Below are positions 1 to 5,499 of a stretch of 5,499 nt of DNA, piece by piece. Origin of the DNA: an uncultured Myxococcales bacterium (GTDB lineage: Bacteria > Myxococcota_A > UBA9042); NCBI GenBank assembly GCA_903917305.1, contig CAIXAA010000786.1, forward strand, positions 1 to 5,499, written 5' to 3'. The notes beneath the pieces were generated by a model, which was not told where the DNA came from, made no database searches, and worked only from the letters and a program-made list of their open reading frames with translations. Within the stretch, counting starts at the first letter, position 1. Every line of letters begins with the position of its first letter. A program made the position numbers and the translations under genes.

Positions 1-2552
<2,552 letters not shown>

Positions 2553-2555
2553 CTT

Positions 2556-2587
2556 GCGGCCACGGCCGCGGCGGCAGCTACGCTGCC
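2556..2587 (+). other. Two adjacent G+C-rich hairpins after ileS, weak terminator candidate
   Basis: Two inverted repeats lie just after the ileS stop: GCGGC (2556-2560), loop CACG, GCCGC (2565-2569); and GGCAGC (2573-2578), loop TAC, GCTGCC (2582-2587). Neither is followed by a T-run, so neither is a textbook intrinsic terminator. In DNA this G+C-rich, short perfect stems also arise by chance. They are the only structure seen in the 63-base gap and could slow or stop transcription between ileS and the lipoprotein gene. No promoter-like -10/-35 pair is recognisable in the gap. Confidence 0.3.
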
Positions 2588-2602
2588 AGACGTCAGGGAA
2601 AC

Positions 2603-2608
2603 GAGAGG
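2603..2608 (+). promoter_or_regulatory. Shine-Dalgarno site for the cysteine-rich lipoprotein
   Basis: GAGAGG, inside the purine run GAGAGGGG (2603-2610), ends seven bases before the ATG at 2616. This fixes the start, which also puts the lipobox cysteine at a normal distance (residue 17). Confidence 0.75.
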
Positions 2609-2615
2609 GGATCTC

Positions 2616-2666
2616 ATGCGCTTGTTCCTCGTCACGCTAGCGGCCGCGAGCCTGCTGGCCGCTTGC
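2616..2666 (+). other. Lipoprotein signal peptide, lipobox LAAC
   Basis: Encodes MRLFLVTLAAASLLAAC: a short positive n-region, a hydrophobic stretch, and L-A-A-C as the signal peptidase II recognition site. The mature protein would start at the lipid-modified C17. No other cysteine occurs until residue 169, so the lipid anchor is well separated from the disulfide-rich part. Confidence 0.9.
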
Positions 2667-4928
2667 GGCACCACGGAAACGCCGGTGCTGGCCGCCTTCA
2701 CGTCGGATGTGCACCAGTCGGTGGACGGTGGCTTGGACGCGGCGGCGCTGCCGGACGCAACCACGCCCGAAGACGTTGTTGCGTCGCAGGATTTGCAGTC
2801 CGCGGACAGCGCGCAGCCGGACGCCGTCGCGCCTGACGTGGTCCCGCCGGAGGATCTGGCGCCGGCGGACATCGCGCCGGCAGACATTGCTCCCGCAGAC
2901 ATCGCACCCGCGGACGACACGCCGATCGTGCCGGACGATGCTCCGGTTGTTCCAGATGTGCCGGTCATTCAGGATGTTCCGGTGGTTGTGGACGTGCCGG
3001 TGCTGCCGGATGTGGCGCCGGACGACACGGCCGTGCCGGACGTGGCGCCGGCCGATGTTCCCGTGCAAATCGACAGTGCTGGCCCAGACTTGCAGGCGCC
3101 CGACGCCCCTGTGCCGCCCTGCAAGACCGCCGCCGACTGCGATGACGGCAACGCCTGCACGATCGACACCTGCGCGGCTGGCGGCTGCAGCCATGCGGTC
3201 AATCCGGCGTGCCAGAAGCCGCTCGTGCCCTGCGATGACGCGAATCCATGCGCGCAGGGCGTCTGCGATCCGGCCGCGAGCGCCTGCGTGGCGTGCCTCG
3301 TGGCCTCCGATTGCGGCGGGGTCGGCTTCGTCTGCCAGCAGAAGACGTGCAAGCCGGCGCAACAATGCAAGTCTGACATCGAGTGCAAAAACCTCAACCA
3401 GGTCTGCGACAAAGCCGACGGCGTCTGCGTCGACTGCACCAGCGCCGCCGATTGCGGCGCGGGCCAGGCATGCGTGGAGTGGAAATGCACTCCGGCGCAG
3501 CCGTGCAAGTCGAGCAAGGAGTGCCCGGCCGTCTGCGACCAGGTGGGCGGCATCTGCGTCGATTGCCTGGGTGCGAATGACTGCAATGCCGGGGAGTTCT
3601 GCAGCAGCCTGCACCGGTGCGCGTTCGACGTGTGCACGGGCAGCGCGTGCGGTCCCACCACCGGCGTGTTTGCCTGCAGCGCGGACGGCAGCACCTACCT
3701 GCCCGCCACCACGTGCGAAGACGGCAACCCGTGCACGGACGCGAGCTGCAGCGGCGGCGCGTGCGTGCAGACGGCCAACACCGCGGCGTGCGACGACGGC
3801 AGCGCGTGCACCAGCGGCGACACCTGCAAGGACAAAGGCTGCGTGGGCGCGGTCGTCGACTGCAACGACCAGAACGTGTGCACGGACGACAGCTGCCTGC
3901 CGGCCTGGGGATGCCAACACGCCAACAACACGGCGCTTTGCGATGACGGGCAGGTCTGCACCACCGGCGACAAGTGCAACTTCGGCGTGTGCCAGGGCTT
4001 GGGCGCGAGCTGCGATGACGGCAACGCGTGCACGGACGATTCCTGTGATTCTACGAAGAGTTGCGTGCACACCCCGAACAAGGCGCCGTGCAATGACGGC
4101 AACGCCTGCACGCAGAACGACCTGTGCGGCGGCGGCAGCTGCGCGGCGGGCGCCGCCATCACGTGCAACGACAACAACGCCTGCACGACCGATTCGTGCA
4201 ACCCGACGACGGGATGCGTGTTTTCTCCGACCGGCGGGATCATGACCGGCTGCGACGACGGCTCGGTGTGCACCATCGCTGACATGTGCACCGGCGGCGT
4301 CTGCAAGGGCACCGCGGTCCCCTGCAGCGACGGCAACCCGTGCACGAGCGACACCTGCGACCCCAAGAAGGGCTGCACGTTCCCGAACAACACCGCGGCG
4401 TGCAACGACAACAACCCATGCACGACCGGCGACAAGTGCGCCGGTGGCAAGTGCGTCAGCGGCACGGCCACCAACTGCGACGACAACAACCCTTGCACGA
4501 CGGATACTTGCAGCTCGCTGGGCGGTGGATGCACCTACACGCCCAACAACGCCGCAACGTGCGTGACGGGCAGCTGGTGCACGGAAGGCGATCACTGCTC
4601 GAGCGGCAAGTGCCTGGGAACGCAGGTCAACTGCAACGACAACAACAAGTGCACGACCGACTGGTGCGATCCGAACTACGGCTGCCAGCACACGGCGATC
4701 GCGGGGTGCGGCACGACGGCCTATTGCGGCAACGGCGTGTGCGACGCGGGCGAGACCGTGCTGACGTGCCCGACGGACTGCATCTTCGGCGGCAGCTGCG
4801 GCGCCAATCCCGCGCAGACCTGCAACGGCTACTGCGGCTATCAGGCCCCGAGCGGCTGCTACTGCGACGCTGCGTGCGTCAACAACAACGACTGCTGCCC
4901 GGACAAGGCCGCGTGCGGCTGCCCGTAG
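2616..4928 (+). CDS. Cysteine-rich repeat surface lipoprotein with somatomedin-B-like tail
   Basis: Complete 770-residue protein, not recognised as a named gene. Residues 1-17 are a lipoprotein signal peptide (R2, hydrophobic core, lipobox LAAC with C17). The residue after C17 is Gly, which under the Lol rule known from E. coli would favour the outer membrane. Residues 18-168 are an Asp/Pro/Val/Ala linker with no cysteine, Lys or Arg. From C169 to C769 there are about 100 cysteines: an A-type repeat at 175-191 and a degenerate one at 206-224; CVDCxxxxDC modules at 224-335; 13 alternating A and B four-cysteine repeats at 367-697; a GNGVCDAGE module at 703-722; and a somatomedin-B-like module at 728-769. 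No enzyme domain is seen. The style matches secreted or surface proteins of Myxococcota-like bacteria, many of unknown role. I infer a disulfide-stabilised rod or adhesin-like stalk that folds outside the cytoplasm. It starts 63 bases after ileS and is probably an independent function. Confidence 0.93.
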   Translation: MRLFLVTLAAASLLAACGTTETPVLAAFTSDVHQSVDGGLDAAALPDATTPEDVVASQDLQSADSAQPDAVAPDVVPPEDLAPADIAPADIAPADIAPADDTPIVPDDAPVVPDVPVIQDVPVVVDVPVLPDVAPDDTAVPDVAPADVPVQIDSAGPDLQAPDAPVPPCKTAADCDDGNACTIDTCAAGGCSHAVNPACQKPLVPCDDANPCAQGVCDPAASACVACLVASDCGGVGFVCQQKTCKPAQQCKSDIECKNLNQVCDKADGVCVDCTSAADCGAGQACVEWKCTPAQPCKSSKECPAVCDQVGGICVDCLGANDCNAGEFCSSLHRCAFDVCTGSACGPTTGVFACSADGSTYLPATTCEDGNPCTDASCSGGACVQTANTAACDDGSACTSGDTCKDKGCVGAVVDCNDQNVCTDDSCLPAWGCQHANNTALCDDGQVCTTGDKCNFGVCQGLGASCDDGNACTDDSCDSTKSCVHTPNKAPCNDGNACTQNDLCGGGSCAAGAAITCNDNNACTTDSCNPTTGCVFSPTGGIMTGCDDGSVCTIADMCTGGVCKGTAVPCSDGNPCTSDTCDPKKGCTFPNNTAACNDNNPCTTGDKCAGGKCVSGTATNCDDNNPCTTDTCSSLGGGCTYTPNNAATCVTGSWCTEGDHCSSGKCLGTQVNCNDNNKCTTDWCDPNYGCQHTAIAGCGTTAYCGNGVCDAGETVLTCPTDCIFGGSCGANPAQTCNGYCGYQAPSGCYCDAACVNNNDCCPDKAACGCP
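2667..3119 (+). other. Acidic Asp/Pro/Val linker segment of the lipoprotein
   Basis: Residues 18-168 hold about 28 Asp and 3 Glu but no Lys or Arg. Asp recurs roughly every five or six residues in PAD, PD and DVPV contexts. It looks unstructured and strongly negative, and would serve as a tether lifting the cysteine-rich part from the membrane. Similar linkers are common after lipoboxes in Myxococcota-type surface proteins (family knowledge). Confidence 0.85.
2856..2915 (+). repeat. 15-base tandem repeat, four units, encoding (L/I)APAD
   Basis: Four consecutive units begin at 2856, 2871, 2886 and 2901, and encode LAPAD, IAPAD, IAPAD and IAPAD. Between units most differences are in third codon positions (for example GCG/GCT/GCA and CCG/CCC), so the protein repeat is retained while the DNA has drifted. 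This suggests an older tandem duplication under selection for the amino-acid pattern. Confidence 0.85.
3285..3650 (+). repeat. CVxCxxxxDC cysteine modules (three copies) in the lipoprotein
   Basis: Residues 224-345 contain three related segments, CVACLVASDC, CVDCTSAADC and CVDCLGANDC. Each is followed by a Gly-x-x-C and a closing Cys five or six residues on. The last two belong to longer tandem units at residues 246-291 (KPAQQCKSDIEC start) and 292-335 (TPAQPCKSSKEC start). The pattern differs from the A/B array that follows and gives the protein a distinct middle zone. Confidence 0.85.
3714..4706 (+). repeat. Strictly alternating A/B four-cysteine repeat array (13 units)
   Basis: Residues 367-697. 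A units have C-x5-C-T-x3-C then C-x4-6-C, as in CDDGNACTDDSC. B units have C-x5-C-T-x4-C then C-x4-C, as in CNDNNPCTTGDKC. First cysteines of A fall at 367, 416, 466, 517, 570, 621 and 673, and of B at 392, 442, 492, 546, 596 and 649. The A+B pair therefore repeats every 49-54 residues, close to 153 bases. Units are clearly diverged. One 15-base match recurs exactly (3777-3791 and 4389-4403), 612 bases or four pair-periods apart. Most units keep Asp/Asn at positions 2-4. Confidence 0.93.
4722..4781 (+). other. GNGxCDxGE cysteine module
   Basis: Residues 703-722 read YCGNGVCDAGETVLTCPTDC. This CGNGxCxxGE-x4-CPxDC pattern recurs near the ends of many secreted Myxococcota-like proteins (family knowledge). 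Here it separates the A/B repeat array from the C-terminal module. Confidence 0.8.
4797..4922 (+). other. Somatomedin-B-like C-terminal module
   Basis: Residues 728-769 contain the cysteine order CNGYCG ... CYCDAACVNNNDCCPD ... C. The C-x-CD-x2-C-x5-CC-x-D core matches the somatomedin-B fold of vitronectin-type domains, which uses four disulfides to make a small knot. Bacterial copies commonly end surface or secreted proteins. It may cap the repeat rod or bind a partner; the partner is unknown. Confidence 0.7.
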
Positions 4929-4969
4929 CGCGGTAGATCGACGGCTGGCATCGCGCGTCCCATCCTGCG

Positions 4970-4987
4970 GGGCGGCGCGTTCCGCCC
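4970..4987 (+). other. Hairpin upstream of the last gene
   Basis: GGGCGG (4970-4975) pairs with CCGCCC (4982-4987) across a six-base loop CGCGTT. It lies in the 70-base gap after the lipoprotein stop and directly abuts the Shine-Dalgarno region of the next gene. There is no T-run. It could be a weak terminator, a translation-modulating stem or a chance feature of G+C-rich DNA. Nothing else is recognised in the gap. Confidence 0.25.
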
Positions 4988-4988
4988 G

Positions 4989-4993
4989 GGAGG
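4989..4993 (+). promoter_or_regulatory. Shine-Dalgarno site for the second lipoprotein
   Basis: GGAGG, inside GGGAGGG (4988-4994), sits five bases before the ATG at 4999. It supports that start together with a lipobox at residue 20. Confidence 0.75.
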
Positions 4994-4998
4994 GTGCC

Positions 4999-5499
4999 AT
5001 GGCGAATCTGCGCGTTGCTCTTGCGGTTTCTTGTGCGGCGCTTGCCTTGGCGGCTTGCCAGCGATCGGCTGCGGAGCGGGCTCCGGCTCAGGCCCGGGCT
5101 CCGGTTCCGGATCGGGCTCCGGCCCCGGTTCCGGCTGCGGCACCGGCCACCGTGGCGAAGGCAGCTGCGCATGGCGCACCGGACCGCGAGAACGCCGAGG
5201 CGGCCGCTGCCTGGTCGCCGAGGCAGGCGTACGGGGGCGCGCCGGCAGCGCAGGCAGCGGCCCGCGCGCAACCCAAGGCGCCGGATGCGGAAAAGGCCGA
5301 GCCTTCCATGCGACCGATCGACGCGGCCAGGTCCGCGGGCGGCAAGGCGAAGGCGCAGGAGGCTCGCGCGGCGGCTCCCGTTGCCAAGCCGTCGGAAGCC
5401 TTGGAGTCTGGTGGGTTGGTCGGCGATGCCATCCGCGGCGACGGCGGCAGCCCCGGGCCGCTGCTGCAAGTGGCGCGGCACGGCGGTGGCAGTGGCCGC
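4999..5499 (+). CDS. Ala/Pro-rich lipoprotein, 3' end beyond window
   Basis: 167 codons are visible without a stop, so the gene continues past the right edge. Residues 1-20 form a lipoprotein signal peptide with lipobox LAAC (C20); the next residue is Gln, compatible with outer-membrane sorting. Residues 28-50 are an Ala-Pro-Val linker from a degenerate hexamer. The stretch to about 130 is Ala-rich with many Lys, Arg and Glu residues and no cysteine after C20, and the last ~30 residues become Gly-rich (GDGGSPGP, HGGGSGR). No folded domain is recognised yet; the functional part must lie downstream. The gene follows the cysteine-rich lipoprotein by 70 bases on the same strand, so co-transcription is possible but not shown. 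The contrast with the purely acidic linker of its neighbour is clear: this one is mixed to basic. Function unknown. Confidence 0.85.
   Translation, partial: MANLRVALAVSCAALALAACQRSAAERAPAQARAPVPDRAPAPVPAAAPATVAKAAAHGAPDRENAEAAAAWSPRQAYGGAPAAQAAARAQPKAPDAEKAEPSMRPIDAARSAGGKAKAQEARAAAPVAKPSEALESGGLVGDAIRGDGGSPGPLLQVARHGGGSGR
5080..5148 (+). repeat. Decayed CCGGYT hexamer repeat encoding the Ala/Pro linker
   Basis: CCGG occurs at 5083, 5101, 5107, 5119, 5125, 5131 and 5143, all in the same six-base phase, with GCT, GTT or GCC codons between. It reads GCT CCG, giving Ala-Pro, Val-Pro and Ala-Pro pairs with interruptions (Gln, Arg, Asp-Arg). The unit is the same hexamer as the perfect array at 1-47, but imperfect and in a different frame. 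Confidence 0.75.

Noticed and set aside
3714..4706. CRISPR-like or non-coding repeat array
   Set aside because: Units are diverged, coding, and conserved at the protein level in cysteine spacing; there are no identical repeats separated by unique spacers.
2637..5000. Minus-strand open frame (787 codons) opposite the cysteine-rich lipoprotein
   Set aside because: Ala/Arg/Val-rich low-complexity shadow of the repeat codons; no signal peptide, motif or start context, while the sense frame has lipobox, RBS and ordered cysteine repeats.
4859..5179. Minus-strand PEPGPEP-rich frame resembling a TonB-like proline linker
   Set aside because: It is the reverse complement of the decayed hexamer in the second lipoprotein. 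The sense frame has a lipobox and Shine-Dalgarno, the antisense has neither.

Overview
The window is G+C-rich bacterial DNA with three plus-strand protein genes in a row: the 3' part of ileS, a complete cysteine-rich surface lipoprotein of 770 residues, and the 5' part of an Ala/Pro-rich lipoprotein that runs off the right edge. The coding style points to a Gram-negative predator or gliding lineage such as Myxococcota, Bradymonadota or other former 'Deltaproteobacteria'. The signs are lipobox proteins with long Asp/Pro/Val linkers, CDDGNxCT-type cysteine repeats, a GNGxCDxGE module and a somatomedin-B-like tail. This taxonomic placement is inference from protein style, not from a marker search.

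Region by region: bases 1-2552 carry the last ~850 codons of a type 2 (KMSKR-type) isoleucyl-tRNA synthetase. Its reading frame opens inside a (CCGGCT)n hexanucleotide microsatellite that encodes Gly-Ser repeats just before the conserved WTTTPWTLP motif. Bases 2553-2615 form a short intergenic gap with two small G+C hairpins and a clear ribosome binding site. Bases 2616-4928 encode a lipoprotein with a signal peptide, about 150 residues of acidic linker containing no Lys or Arg, and then about 600 residues with about 100 cysteines. The core of that second part is 13 four-cysteine repeats of two kinds, A and B, in strict alternation (A-B-A-B-...-A). It ends in a GNGxC module and a somatomedin-B-like module. 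Bases 4929-4998 are a 70-base gap with one hairpin and a Shine-Dalgarno sequence. Bases 4999-5499 start a second lipoprotein whose Ala-Pro linker is built on a decayed version of the same CCGGCT hexamer, read in another frame.

The genes need not work together. ileS is a housekeeping translation enzyme. The two lipoproteins are probably displayed at the outer membrane, the first as a disulfide-stabilised rod on a flexible acidic tether. No RNA genes, CRISPR arrays, transposases or clear promoters are visible. The least ordinary element is the alternating A/B cysteine-repeat architecture of the middle gene; the in-frame microsatellite in ileS comes next.
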